From: Myxococcus hansupus | GTDB taxonomy: Bacteria; Myxococcota; Myxococcia; Myxococcales; Myxococcaceae | Assembly: GCF_000280925.3 (NCBI RefSeq) | Contig: NZ_CP012109.1 | Location: forward strand, 6,096,501 to 6,160,500 | Reading direction: 5' to 3' | DNA: 64,000 bases | Made by a program: the position numbers and the translations under genes | In this document: positions 10,218 to 20,900 of the stretch, piece after piece | Numbering within the stretch: the first letter of the stretch is position 1 | How the letters are laid out: every line of letters begins with the position of its first letter | Notes under the pieces: model-generated | What the model was told of the DNA's origin: nothing | Databases searched by the model: none | The model's input: only the letters and a program-made list of their open reading frames with translations

Positions 10218-10549
10218 TCGCGACAGTCATTCCTTCCGGCCAGCCCCGACGTGACAAGTGTCGGGGCTGGCCGTGTCTCAGCCGGATGATGCCGCTCTTC
10301 ACGCAGGAAGTGCTGGCGGGGGTCCGCGGCCCCAACGAAGGAACTCCTTCACGGATTCAGAGGGGAGGCGCTCGAAGTGGAAGGAACGCCGAGTGCTCGT
10401 GCGGGGCACCGTGTTCGCCCATCTGAAACGACACTCCGGGTAGTCGTAACTCCCGGCGCCCTGTGCGACCCAAGCCGTCATGTAACGAATGAGCAACACG
10501 TCCCGCGAGACGGTGCGCATCGCGGTCCCTGCGGCATGCTCGACGCTGC
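10218..10549. other. intergenic region after the frm operon
   Basis: 330 bases with the strong hairpin at 10238-10272 and nothing else that can be named. Short open frames on both strands here show no recognisable family. Confidence 0.5.
10238..10272 (+). terminator. terminator hairpin of the frm operon
   Basis: GGCCAGCCCCGAC and GTCGGGGCTGGCC form a perfect 13-bp stem with a 9-base loop, 20 bases after the fghA stop. There is no T-tract, as is common in high-GC genomes. Confidence 0.7.
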
Positions 10550-12082
10550 ATGGTTCTACGTCCGTTTCATGGTTCCTGGCTGTTCCTCCTGCTCTTGCTC
10601 TCTGGATGCGCCACGCTGAACCCTCGCGCCGAGTGCGCGGCGCATGGCGGCGATACGTGGCATGAAGCGCGGAGCGAGCACTTCCGCGTGTGGACGGACC
10701 TGGACGCGGACGAGGCGCGCGGCGCCACCGTGGCCCTGGAGCGGACTCGCGCGATGATGCGGTTGTGGTGGGGCGATGGGACGGACTTCGATCCGCCGGG
10801 CACCGTCGATGTCGTCCTCCTCCGTCGGCAGGGCGCGCTCAGCGAGTTCGCCGACAACCGGGTTGGCGGCTACGTGAGCTGGCAAGACACCAACGTGCGC
10901 ATGTTGGTGGTCATGGCCCATGAGAAACGGCGAGGTATTCCGAAGCTCGTCCGGCACGAACTCGCTCACTACCTGAGCCGATTCGTGCTGCTGCGGCAAC
11001 CTCGTTGGTTCGCCGAAGGGTTGGCCATGTACCTCGAGGTCGCCGAGGAGCGGCGGGATGGCATGGTGGAGCTGGGGCAGGACAACAAGACGGCGCTCGA
11101 CACCGTGCTTCGGATGGGCGCGTTGCCGCTGGCATCCCTCTGGGCCTGGGACACGTCGGAGCCGCCCGTACGCGACCGGTTCCACTACTACGCGTCGAGT
11201 TGGGCGTGGGTCCACTTCCTCCTCAACTCGCAGGCCGAGCGCTTCGCGGACTACCAGCAACGTCTGGCACGGGCGGAGCCGCCTCGTCTGGCGTGGGATG
11301 CCGCCTTCGAGGGAATGTCAGACGAGGCGTTGGAGCAGGAATTCGCGAAGGCGCTGCGGCACGGCACTGAATACACCATCGTCACCCGAAAGCTGCCTCC
11401 CGCCTCGACTGACGTCACGCTGGGGGCCATGAGTGCGGCGGATGTGCACGTGACGCGGGCGCGGCTTCACCGCTCCGCTTTTGGCGGGACGTTGACGCCT
11501 GCGCAGCGTCAGGTACAGGCGCAGGCTGACGTGGCCGAGGCCTTGAGACTGGAGCCAGGTCACGTTCACGCAGCGGTCCTCGGCGCGGTCATGGAGGAGG
11601 ACGGTGCGAAACGGCTCGCGCGTGCACGGGCGTTGACGGCTGCGCATCCAGCGAGCGCGGAAGCCTGGGACCTGCTGGGTGATTCACTGGGGGAGGAGAC
11701 CTCCGCCCGAGTCGAGCGGGAGCAGGCGCGGCGCAACGCACTGCGATTGACGCCCGAAGAGCCAGCGCGCCTGGCGGCGCTCGCTCGCGAGTACACCGCG
11801 AACGGGCGGCACGCCAACGCGCTTGCCCATGCGGTGAAGGCAGCGAAGCTGGCGCCCTGGAGCCAGGACGTGCAGGCCACGCTTGCGGTGGCGGCCGCGG
11901 CCCAGGGGCGTTGCGCGGAGGCCCAGGTGGCGCAGGCGCGCGCCGTGGACTTGCAGCATGAGTCCGTCTCCTCCGAGCAACGTGCTGCCTTCCACGAGTG
12001 GCTCGCTTCGCGCATCAGGGTGCACTGTGCCGCTGCACCAGAGGCGCCTCCCTCCGCGCCGGAAGCCCCCGCGACGCGGTGA
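10550..12082 (+). CDS. lipoprotein with HExxH metalloprotease-like domain and TPR-like C-terminus
   Basis: A 510-residue protein with a type II signal peptide (LFLLLLLSGCATL). The region around residues 40-280 carries LVRHELAHYLSRFVL, an HExxH zinc-binding motif, followed by PRWFAEGLAMYLE, the E of the gluzincin third-ligand type. This arrangement is seen in DUF1570/peptidase MA-like proteins. The C-terminal 200 residues are alanine-rich paired helices (for example EAWDLLGDSLG and ALAHAVKAAKLAPWS), consistent with TPR repeats. A cell-surface peptidase with protein-interaction repeats is inferred; the substrate is unknown. It is convergent with drmC. Confidence 0.75.
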   Translation: MVLRPFHGSWLFLLLLLSGCATLNPRAECAAHGGDTWHEARSEHFRVWTDLDADEARGATVALERTRAMMRLWWGDGTDFDPPGTVDVVLLRRQGALSEFADNRVGGYVSWQDTNVRMLVVMAHEKRRGIPKLVRHELAHYLSRFVLLRQPRWFAEGLAMYLEVAEERRDGMVELGQDNKTALDTVLRMGALPLASLWAWDTSEPPVRDRFHYYASSWAWVHFLLNSQAERFADYQQRLARAEPPRLAWDAAFEGMSDEALEQEFAKALRHGTEYTIVTRKLPPASTDVTLGAMSAADVHVTRARLHRSAFGGTLTPAQRQVQAQADVAEALRLEPGHVHAAVLGAVMEEDGAKRLARARALTAAHPASAEAWDLLGDSLGEETSARVEREQARRNALRLTPEEPARLAALAREYTANGRHANALAHAVKAAKLAPWSQDVQATLAVAAAAQGRCAEAQVAQARAVDLQHESVSSEQRAAFHEWLASRIRVHCAAAPEAPPSAPEAPATR

Positions 12083-12083
12083 G

Positions 12084-12107
12084 GCCCGCCGTGGTGGTGA
12101 GGCGGGC
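12084..12107. terminator. hairpin between convergent genes
   Basis: GCCCGCC and GGCGGGC form a 7-bp G/C stem around a 10-base loop in the 38-base gap between two convergent genes, so it may serve both. Confidence 0.45.
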
Positions 12108-12120
12108 GCAGGCCCCAGCA

Positions 12121-12807
12121 TCAGGCGACCCGTGAGAACCACTCCCCCGTGGAGAACTGGGCCTCCAGCGCCGCTGCCAGGTGCGTGTCCTCCAGCAGCA
12201 CGCCCACTTCGATGTTCCGTGTCTGTCCTCGGTTCGTGAAGTTCGCGGACGTCACGAAGACCCACCGTGCGTCCACCACGACGCATTTCGCATGCAGGCT
12301 GGCGAAGACCCCCTTCCTGGGTGAGAAGCCGTGGCACTCCGGAAAGGGCGGACCGAAGGGCCAGTGCTCCCGCAGGAATGCCGAGGCCACCGGCGCGCTC
12401 GCATAGAGCCTGCCACTCACGCCTCGTCGGAGGGCTTCGTGCAGCGGCCCCAACACGTCCGCCGCGTGGTCGAACGTGAACCCGGCCACCAGCACCGTGC
12501 TCGTGGCCTTGTGGAACAGGTCCGCCAGCACCACCGCCGTGTCGCGAGCGCCGCTCCAGCGGGTCTCCGGCCCCGTCCAGACCAGCTCTGGCCGCCGGGC
12601 CCCCGCGCGCCGCTCCACGAGCACCGCGTCCAGCAACACCAACGTTCCCTCTCGTCCCAGCGCGTTCAACGCCGCGACCTCCCCCGTCAGCCGCTCCAGC
12701 CCCTCTCCCTGGAGCGCCAGACGGGACAACGGAAACCCGAGCCGCCGCGTGCCCACCACGGCCTTCAGCCGCTCCAGGTCCAGCGTCGCCACGCCGCTCA
12801 GGTCCAC
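12121..12807 (-). CDS. drmC: DISARM protein DrmC, phospholipase D-like domain
   Basis: About 228 residues with a single PLD/HKD-type motif, SLHAKCVVVD (H-x-K-x4-D), followed by VFVTSANFTNRGQTRNIEVGVLLED, the typical continuation. One HKD motif per chain implies a dimeric active site. In DISARM systems DrmC is an accessory component reported as dispensable for defence in the Bacillus system. It is the last gene of the operon. The GTG at 12807 overlaps the drmB end by 10 bases; GTG 12792 is an alternative. The frame stays open to 12924, but that portion lies inside drmB and reads as a shadow. Confidence 0.9.
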   Translation of the reverse strand: MDLSGVATLDLERLKAVVGTRRLGFPLSRLALQGEGLERLTGEVAALNALGREGTLVLLDAVLVERRAGARRPELVWTGPETRWSGARDTAVVLADLFHKATSTVLVAGFTFDHAADVLGPLHEALRRGVSGRLYASAPVASAFLREHWPFGPPFPECHGFSPRKGVFASLHAKCVVVDARWVFVTSANFTNRGQTRNIEVGVLLEDTHLAAALEAQFSTGEWFSRVA

Positions 12808-14645
12808 GGCGTCTTCAGGAAGGCAACGGCCTCGTGGCCCAGCGTGGGCACGACGAGCGCGCGATCGAGGTACTGGTTGAAGCGCTCGCAGGAGCACTCG
12901 GGGAGGAAGAGGCACCCGTGGCACGCGGCGCCCTCCAGGTCGCGGTCGTCACGGCCCGTGGGTTCGTGATGCGCGCAGACGGGGTCGTTGGAGCAGAGGC
13001 GCGCGTCCTCCAGCGCCCGGACAAGGTGCTGTCCCAGTCGCCGGCCCTCCTCTACCAGGCCGCCCAGCGTGCCTTCCGCGCCCGTGGTGCCCGTCATCAA
13101 CAGGATGCCCGCCATGGGGACGGCGTCGCTGTGCGGCGCGCAGTAGAGCCGCTCGCGGATGGAGCTCGCGGGATAGCCACACTCCAGCGCCACCTCCGTC
13201 ATCAACAGGTGCGCCAGCGAATGGAGCAGGTAGAGCCGCACGCCCGGAAAGGGGAGCTTCGAACCGGAGACCTGCTTCCAGCGCTCATATCCAGCCCGGA
13301 GCACCTCCTCGCGCCGCAGCACGGGCTCGGACATCTCCCAGGCATGCACCTGCGCCTCATCGAGCATCAGCAGCATGCCCTCGCCCTGCATCTCCGTGAC
13401 GGGCACCCAGTCCCGGTGGAGCGACATCGGCGCGAGCGCCACGTCCAGGTCGTAGCGTCCCTGGAGGTCCTTCGACAGGGGCTCCAGCCGCGTGAAGCCC
13501 ACCTGGGCCTGGACCTCCCGCAACCGTCGCGCCAGCACCACGCGTTCGACCAGTGAGGGCAGTCCCTGGGGCCGAGCGATGCGCCGGGCCCAGAAGACCT
13601 CGGAGCGGTCCCGGGGCATCTCGCCAGGCTTCTCCTGTGGCTGCGCGAGGAACTGGAGCCACTCCGCGGTGCGGATCTCCGGGACGGCCTCGGGCAGGTG
13701 CTCGCGCTCCGCCGTGATGGCCGCCAGCACCTCCGCGTTGGAGGCGGAGCCGAGCGCCGCCTGCACCTGGGAAATGGTCCGGAAGGCAGGCAGGGTCTCC
13801 GCGGTGGCGGACTGGAGGATGCTCCACGCGGACTGCACCTTGCGTCGGAGCGACTCCGGTTCAGGGATGGTGATGGCGCTGGTGGTCTGCGCGAAATAGC
13901 CGTTGCTGGCGGTCCGGACCAGCAGCCGCTGCCTCTCGGCGCAGCGCTCCCGCGCCTCCAACCCCAGCCAGGGCCGCTCCCCGGCGCAGGGGTCCTGCTG
14001 CTCCTTGTGTGTCATGTCGATGAGGCGCCTGCGTTTGCCGCACGTCGAGCACGCGACCTCGATGTCACTGAAGTCACCGCTCACGCCCTCCTCGAGCTTG
14101 AGCTGTGGGGCATCGCATGGCTTGCGCTCGTGCATCCACCAGCTCCAGTCGATGTCCGACAGGTGCCCCCTCGGACAGGCCGCGACGAAGCGCACCGGCA
14201 CGCAGCGCTCGGGCTTCGCCTCCACGCCCGCGCAGCGGTGGCGGTACTCTTGATTCACACGCTCCAAGCTGTTGGCCCGCACCAGCGTGCGGCAATGGGG
14301 GTTCTGGCAGACAAACCAGCGCGGAAACTCATACACCTGGATGCCGCAGGACTCTGTCGGCTCTCGCTCATCCCCAGCGGGAGGCTTGCGGAAGGGGGCC
14401 TCCTTGCTGAGCGGCCACTTGTTGCGGTGGTAGAGCGGTTCGACGATCTCCAGCAGCCGTGGCTCGTTGACCACCTCGCCCTGCCCCTTGAGACGCCAGA
14501 AGTCCAGGCCGCCCACGAGGACTGCGTCGTTCAGCAAATCCAGCATGCTGCCCGGACCGAAGGTGGAGACCACCTGGCTCTGGCGCACGCGCCCATCCGG
14601 CGGCCGCGTCGAGCGGGCCCGGTTCCACTTCCTACGGTTCATCAT
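12798..14645 (-). CDS. drmB: DISARM protein DrmB (DUF1998 domain)
   Basis: 615 residues. The N-terminus RQSQVVSTFGPGSMLDLLNDAVLVGGLDFW is typical of DrmB. Cysteine pairs (VCQNPHC, VACSTCGKRRRL) suggest zinc ribbons. The C-terminal DUF1998 region shows YLLHSLAHLLMTEVALECGY, GILLMTGTTGAEGTLGGLVE and a cysteine cluster LCSNDPVC...CHGCLFLPEC...C. DrmB pairs with DrmA to form the core DNA-sensing/translocating complex of DISARM. Start ATG 14645 (or 14642) has GAGGAGG just upstream and overlaps the drmA end by about 14 bases, indicating translational coupling. Confidence 0.95.
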   Translation of the reverse strand: MMNRRKWNRARSTRPPDGRVRQSQVVSTFGPGSMLDLLNDAVLVGGLDFWRLKGQGEVVNEPRLLEIVEPLYHRNKWPLSKEAPFRKPPAGDEREPTESCGIQVYEFPRWFVCQNPHCRTLVRANSLERVNQEYRHRCAGVEAKPERCVPVRFVAACPRGHLSDIDWSWWMHERKPCDAPQLKLEEGVSGDFSDIEVACSTCGKRRRLIDMTHKEQQDPCAGERPWLGLEARERCAERQRLLVRTASNGYFAQTTSAITIPEPESLRRKVQSAWSILQSATAETLPAFRTISQVQAALGSASNAEVLAAITAEREHLPEAVPEIRTAEWLQFLAQPQEKPGEMPRDRSEVFWARRIARPQGLPSLVERVVLARRLREVQAQVGFTRLEPLSKDLQGRYDLDVALAPMSLHRDWVPVTEMQGEGMLLMLDEAQVHAWEMSEPVLRREEVLRAGYERWKQVSGSKLPFPGVRLYLLHSLAHLLMTEVALECGYPASSIRERLYCAPHSDAVPMAGILLMTGTTGAEGTLGGLVEEGRRLGQHLVRALEDARLCSNDPVCAHHEPTGRDDRDLEGAACHGCLFLPECSCERFNQYLDRALVVPTLGHEAVAFLKTPWT

Positions 14646-17600
14646 GCGCTGCCTCCTCCGTCGCGGCCTTCGGGGCGCGGTAGCCGCCCAGGGGTTGACG
14701 TGAAATCCACAAGTGCACCGAGGACTCCACGTCACGCATGGACGTGGGCGCCTCGAACTTGAGCTCGTCCTGGGTGAGGTTTTCGGTGGGGTCCAGGAAA
14801 CCGCGCAGCAGGGGCTTGAGCCCCTTTCCCTCCGGGTCGTAGGGCGAGTACGCGCGCTGGGCGGCGTCCTTCTTCGCCTGCTCGATGATGTTGCGCCACG
14901 AGTCGAGCAGGCTTCGTGCGCGCTGCATCACGATGCCGCTGGCCCGCTCCGACTCATCCTTGGGAAGCCCTCGGCCCGCGCGCTTCGCCAGGATTTCGAG
15001 CGCCTGCTCCAGCGCATCCCGGTGCGCCTGCAGGGACTTCCAATCCAGGGGCGCGGTCATGGCGGTGTCCAGCAGCCGGCCCAGCGCCACCACCACGCCC
15101 GCGAGCCCCCGGTCGAGCGCCGGTGCTGAGAAGGGTGTCACCGAGGTGGCTTCGACGAAGCGATAGAACGACTCGTGGTACGTCCCGAAGCGCTCGTAGT
15201 GGCTGCGGTCGCGGGGCTTGGCCGCGTTGAGGCACGTCACCACGAGGCCGGGCTTGTTCAGCTTGCGGCCCACGCGGCTGGACGCCTGGATGTACTCGCT
15301 GGTCGTCTTGGGCTGTCCCGCCACGACCATGAGTCCCAACCGGTCGATGTCCACGCCGACGGAGATCATGTTGCTGGCGAGCACGACGTCGATGCTCTGG
15401 GGCTGGCCGTGCGTGAGCTCCAGGCGGTTCTTCGATGCCTTGATGTCAGCGGTCTTCTCCCGGCTGGTCAGCTCGATGGGCTCGCCGCGGATGGTCCTGC
15501 CCCGGTACCAGGGATGCTCGGCCTCTTTGCCGAAGTCCTCGGGACGACGGCGGACTCGGTCCATCACGAGTCGGCGCACCTCGTCCTCGACCAGCCGGCG
15601 CATGCCGCCCAGTTCACGCAGGCTGTTGAAATAGCCGACGAGCGTCAGGTACGGGTCCGCGCTCACGGCGCCGTGAAGTTGTTCGCCGCGCGCGGCGGCG
15701 GCGAGCAGGCTGACATAGACGCGCAGCAGGATGGCCTTCATGGGCCGCCCAGGTGCCGCCACGCCCACGTATTGGCGCGCGCCCTTCTTGCCCACTGAGG
15801 CGAAGAACGTCTCGGAGGCATCCACGCCTGGCGGAGGGAAGAGTGCGACGTCCCGTCCATAGAGGCGACTCACCTGTTGCCGGGAGCGGCGGACGGTGGC
15901 GGTGGAGGCCACCAACTTCGCCCGGGGCGCGAGCGTCAGGACGGCACCTTCGTAGAGGCCCACCATGGAGCCCAGCGGACCGGAGATGAGGTGCAGTTCG
16001 TCCTGCACGATGAGTTCCGGGGGAGGCAGCCCCCTCGGGAGCGTCACGAGCGCAGCCTTCACGTCCGCGGCATCGTTGCACGGGCCGACGAAGCGCTTCC
16101 CGGTGCGCCCCAGGATGCGACCGAAGAGCAATCCCGTCTCTCCACGCCACGGCAGCATGGCGAACTTGTCCACGGTGGCGACGAGGAAACACGGAAGCTC
16201 GCGGTAGATCTGCTCGTCGACGAAGAGGACGGGGAGCCCTTCCGGGTTGCGGCCCAGGTTGAAGGCACACGCGATGTTCGCGCAGCCGACGAGCACTTCC
16301 TCGGGTTTGGACTTGGAGGGCCGGAGGATGAAGCACTCCCGTTCGAACGGCGTCGCGCACCAGGGACAGGTGGCCAGCGGGAAGGGAGATTGCGCGCGGG
16401 CGCTGTTGTCGTTCTTGTACTCGGTGATCTGCGTGGAGGCCTGCTCCAGCGTGTTGGCGGTCGCGGAGCGGCCGACCCACAGTCCGATGGAGAAGCGCAC
16501 GGCGCCCAGGCGTTTCGGCTCTTGCTTGCGGAGCATTTCGAGCGCGCAGATGAGTGTCGCGGCGCGACCCAGTTGGTCGAGGGTGAGCAGCCGCAGCGTG
16601 TAGCGCAGCAGCACGGCCACGCCCAGGCCACCGTGGAGGTGAGCCTGACCTCGGAGGCGGCGCAGGAGAAGCGTGAAGGCAATGAGTCCCAGGTAGGCCT
16701 GCGTCTTTCCGCCACCGGTGGGGAAGAAGATGAGCTCCACGAGTTCGCGGTCCGCGTGGCCTTCGTCCTCGACGGAGGGGAGATTGAGCAAGATGAAGGC
16801 GAGCTGGAAGAGACGCCATTGAGGCGCTTCTTCCTGCCGCACCTTGCGTTCCGACTGGGCCATGACGCTGTTCATCCAGCGGAAGGCGTCGAAGGCGAGA
16901 GGTTCCCGTGTCAGGAGGTTGATGCCATCTTCGATGCGGTCCGCCGCGCGTCGAGCCCTGCGGATGAGCTCATCCCGTGTCTCCTCGCGGCGTTCGCTGC
17001 CCACAGCAATAGTGGCCTGCATGTCCACCCATTCGCGGTAGGCCCGAACCAGGGGGAGCAGAGCCGCGACGGTCTCCGAGGGTGTCGTGAACGCGGCGAG
17101 CTGCTCCATGCCCACCGTGACTTCGTCAATCCGTCGCGCTTCGACTGGGAGCACCTCGACGCGTGGCAGCCAGTCCGTTTCCACGCGGGTGACGGGGACG
17201 GAGGTGGATGAGACGCGCACGGAGATGCCATGGCCCACAGCCCACCGCTGGCGGTCGCGAAACTGGAGGTCGTTGACACGGTCGTCGTCGTCCTCGCTCC
17301 CGGCATCGCTGGAATCCTGTCGGCTGACGAAGCCCTGCTCGCATTCCAGGGCGAGATGGGTCTGGAAGGCATAGGCTTCGTCCCGGTCGACGGCGGTGCT
17401 GGTGGGCGGGCGCGCGTTGACGAGGAAGATGGCGACCGCGAGCTCGCCTTCGCGCGTCTTCTCCACGTGGCCTTCCAGGCGCAGGCCCTGGCTGTCCTGG
17501 AGGTACAGGCCTTCTCGCAGAGCCGCGTCGTTCAGGGACAGGGTGACAGTGCGTTGGTGGAAGGTGCGGCGCCACGGCTTGCGCCCCTCTGCTTCGAGGC

Positions 17601-17970
17601 GCTGGTAGTCCGCCCAGCAGACATGGGCGGTGAGCTGGGTCGTGCCAGCGGGGACGAAGACGGACAGGCCCATGGACGCGGGCAGGCGGCGCACCTTCTT
17701 GGCGGTTGGGTCGGGTCGAGAGGATTCCTCGTTGTCCTCGTCATTGCCTGCGGCCAGGTCGTCTTCCTCGTCGTCGGGGTCGTCCTCGATGACGCCCTGG
17801 TCGAGCGGGACGAGGAAGCCGGTCAGGTACCAGCGGGACGGCGGATTGCGGAGCACTTCCGGGGCATCCGAGACAGGAGCACCTGGAGGCTTGTGGAACG
17901 GACCGACGAGGTCCGCTTCGAGCGCATCAATGAGGTGGGAGCGGACCGCGCCCGTGTCAGGGACATTCAT
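14632..17970 (-). CDS. drmA: DISARM helicase DrmA
   Basis: 1112 residues, an SF2 helicase. An acidic linker lies near residues 60-90. Walker A FPTGGGKT is at 416-423, motif II reads QDELHLISGPLG, motif III STATVRRS, and the motif V/VI block is SNMISVGVDIDRLG...YIQASSRVGRK. A zinc-knuckle-like CPWCATPFE...CANIAC lies between. DrmA with DrmB forms the DNA-binding complex of DISARM that restricts unmodified phage DNA. ATG 17970 begins 8 bases after the drmMI stop. Confidence 0.95.
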   Translation of the reverse strand: MNVPDTGAVRSHLIDALEADLVGPFHKPPGAPVSDAPEVLRNPPSRWYLTGFLVPLDQGVIEDDPDDEEDDLAAGNDEDNEESSRPDPTAKKVRRLPASMGLSVFVPAGTTQLTAHVCWADYQRLEAEGRKPWRRTFHQRTVTLSLNDAALREGLYLQDSQGLRLEGHVEKTREGELAVAIFLVNARPPTSTAVDRDEAYAFQTHLALECEQGFVSRQDSSDAGSEDDDDRVNDLQFRDRQRWAVGHGISVRVSSTSVPVTRVETDWLPRVEVLPVEARRIDEVTVGMEQLAAFTTPSETVAALLPLVRAYREWVDMQATIAVGSERREETRDELIRRARRAADRIEDGINLLTREPLAFDAFRWMNSVMAQSERKVRQEEAPQWRLFQLAFILLNLPSVEDEGHADRELVELIFFPTGGGKTQAYLGLIAFTLLLRRLRGQAHLHGGLGVAVLLRYTLRLLTLDQLGRAATLICALEMLRKQEPKRLGAVRFSIGLWVGRSATANTLEQASTQITEYKNDNSARAQSPFPLATCPWCATPFERECFILRPSKSKPEEVLVGCANIACAFNLGRNPEGLPVLFVDEQIYRELPCFLVATVDKFAMLPWRGETGLLFGRILGRTGKRFVGPCNDAADVKAALVTLPRGLPPPELIVQDELHLISGPLGSMVGLYEGAVLTLAPRAKLVASTATVRRSRQQVSRLYGRDVALFPPPGVDASETFFASVGKKGARQYVGVAAPGRPMKAILLRVYVSLLAAAARGEQLHGAVSADPYLTLVGYFNSLRELGGMRRLVEDEVRRLVMDRVRRRPEDFGKEAEHPWYRGRTIRGEPIELTSREKTADIKASKNRLELTHGQPQSIDVVLASNMISVGVDIDRLGLMVVAGQPKTTSEYIQASSRVGRKLNKPGLVVTCLNAAKPRDRSHYERFGTYHESFYRFVEATSVTPFSAPALDRGLAGVVVALGRLLDTAMTAPLDWKSLQAHRDALEQALEILAKRAGRGLPKDESERASGIVMQRARSLLDSWRNIIEQAKKDAAQRAYSPYDPEGKGLKPLLRGFLDPTENLTQDELKFEAPTSMRDVESSVHLWISRQPLGGYRAPKAATEEAAHDEP

Positions 17971-17978
17971 GGGAGGAC

Positions 17979-20900
17979 TCAGGCGGTCTGGGTGCGGGAC
18001 TTCGAGGGACGGCGTACGGTGGGGTGGGCTTCCTCGTGAGCACGCTGCGCGTTCAGGTCGAAGAGGCGGTCGAGAACTTCGTCTTCGAACGCTTCGAGCT
18101 GCTTGGCAGTGGCGCCGCAGTACAGAGGGGCGTGGATGTCATTCCAGCCGTAGGCATCCAGGACAGCCTGGTCCACGGCCACGTGCAGGTCCCGCAGGCG
18201 CTGGGTCGCAGTGTCGATGACGGACTTGTCCTTAAGCCGATTGTACGTCGTCGTCAGGCCGATGTTGTTGGCTTGCATGTACTGGCTGCGTTCGAAGTGG
18301 AATCGCTTACCTAATGCATCGAGCCCTGATGCTTTGCCGAGAACAGGGAAAGGAAAGGTCTCGAAGCAGTCGCTGGGGGTGTAACGAAGTCGGTCTTCGA
18401 GTGATGACGACAGCAGTCGCGCCCAGACCTCGTGCACACGTGATTGCAGCAGTGTGAGCCAGCGCTCCTGACTAAGGGCGAAGACGCCAGCTGAATGTGA
18501 AAAGACGACGTCCGTTGGCCGCCATTCGAAAGTGAGATGCTTGGAGACAAGGCTGATTGCGAGGCAGCGTTCCGATTTACGAAGTGTTTCCTGGAGTTCA
18601 CTGCGCTTCTCAGCAAACTGCCACCACCACTTGCGGTAACCTCCCCTATTGTTTTTGTCTCGTTCAGGCTTCACCAATTCCCGTACGATGCGGATGAGGT
18701 CGGGCCACCGCTCAGCTTCGGCTAAATCCATTTGCCCAAAGTTGATGACGTGCCTTTCGAGGCTCGACCTAGGGTCAGAGTTGATTTCCTCTCCGCCCAC
18801 ATAGCGAAAGATGCGTTCCGCGTTCCTCGGAGACTTCGCGACGAGCGCTACTCGCTGCTCGGGGCTGAGCACGAACCCCATTCCAAGGACGATGCATCCC
18901 TGGAAGCTCTTCCCTGTGTTAGCGGTGAGGACCAAGGGGTCGGCTCGATCGGGCTTCCCTCTCAGTCGAGAGTTGAGGTGCTTTACAGGCAGATGGTCCA
19001 GCCGCGGCTCCAACTTCAAGTCTGAGACGTGCCCCTTCGCCAGATGCACCACGGACACTGAGACGTTGGCGCCAGCTAACGGCCACTTCATGGAGCGTAC
19101 GGCGTCGTAGAGGTGGCCGCCGTGGTCCACCAGGTACTTCAGTCCAGTGACCCTCGTGTCCCCCTGCGCAATGGTGTTGGTGGCGATAAATCCGAAGCTG
19201 CCGTGTTCACCCAGTAGATGGAACGCACGGCGGAAGAAGTGCGCGGAGAGATCCGCGTTGCCGTGCGCACCCTCATGAACCGTCTGGAGCCAAGGGAGGT
19301 AGTTCTCTCCGCCCGTCTCGATGATGGTGTTCTTTCCCGCAAACGGCGGGTTCCCTACGAACCCATCGATCCAGGCCGTCTTGTTGGGCTGCTCGTTGTC
19401 GAGCGGATCTGGCCGGCTCCCGTGGAAAACCTCAGGGAACTCCAGTGGCCAGTGGAACGTCCCTGACGGTGCGGAGAACGCCGCGATGTCCGCCGGCAGG
19501 GGAGGCAGAACCCCATTCTTCGCCGTGGACAGCCAGGTTCCAATCAGGTTCGACCGGCGGAAACGCTCCTTCTCCCGCTCCTTGTCCGAGCCACGGGCGA
19601 AGAACGCCCCGACGCACGCATTGGCGATCCGTTTGATGTCTTCCAACGCCGCGTCCGCGTCACGGAGAAGCCCCTCCTTTACCCGGCCGGGATCCAGGTC
19701 CAGTTGCAGCGGCTTGCGCTCCGGCCCTTCCAGGTCGAGCGCAAGTTGGAGGATTTCCTCACGCTTCTCCAGGGAGCGCGTCAGTGCCTTCTTGATGAAC
19801 GCCCAGGACAGTTCCGACTGCTTCTTGCTAGTCGGGTCCCAGTGGAACGCTTGAAGCTGATCCAGGTCGAGTCCGACCAACGAATCCCCGCACTTGAGCG
19901 CATGGTCCAGGAATGTGAAGGGCTCCGTCTTCGCCAACGTCACGAGCCACAGCGACAGCTTCGCGAGCTTCACGGCCCATGGATTCTTGTCCACGCCGTA
20001 CAGGCATCGCTGAGCCACCAGCCGGCGTGCCCGCATCACCTCGTCCTCATGCTTGTCACGCTTCAGCACGCCCTCGCGTGTCCAGGCGGCGACAACCTGG
20101 TCCGCGAGAAAGCGGCAGGACTCCACCAGGAACGCACCGGACCCCATGGCAGGGTCGCAGATCTTGAGGTTGAGAAGCCTTTCTGAGGACGGCTGCGGCC
20201 CCATCGTCTTGAGCAAAGGCTCCAAGGCCCGGCGAACAATGGGCGCGGAGATGCTTCGAGGCGTGTAGTGGCTGCTGGTTTGTCGTCGCTCGGCGCCGGG
20301 TTGTAGCACCAACTGGGATGGTCGCCGTGTCTCGGTCCCCTTCACGCGGTACGGCTCAAGCGCGGTCAGGATCATCTGCTGCGTGGACGCCTGCTCCAGC
20401 GCCTTCGACAGAGCTTTCACCGCCTTCGCGTCGAGGCCCGCCACCGCTTCCAGCCATGCAGCACGCCGCTTCGCGGGCTGGACCAGCACCTCGTTCACGG
20501 AGACCCATACCTTCGAGGGCTTGAGGCAGATTCCAGCACCCGTCAGCCGCTTCACGTGGATGCCCATCAGGCCCTCGTACACGGAGCCGATCTGCTCTAC
20601 GTCGAGCGACTTGAAGCTCAGTCGCTGCCCCTTGAGGAAAATGAGCCGCTCAAGGACCTGGAGGACCGTCTCGTCATCAACGGGAGGCACCCGCGCATCC
20701 GTGCTCGCATCGGTGGAACTCGTGCCTCCCAGAAAGGGGAACGTGTCAGGGTCGAAGAGCTGTCCGCGCCGTGCCGGCATTCGCAGTTTGTCGTGCGAGG
20801 CCCCCAGGTAGATGCACCGGAAGAGCGCCAGCAATCGTGGCCACGCACCGAAGCGCCGGTTCATCGAATCGGGGTATTGGCTGGAGTCCTCGACGAGTTG

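Noticed and set aside
10299-10520. A 73-codon minus-strand frame after the frm operon
   Set aside because: No start signal or recognisable motif; similar frames occur on the other strand.
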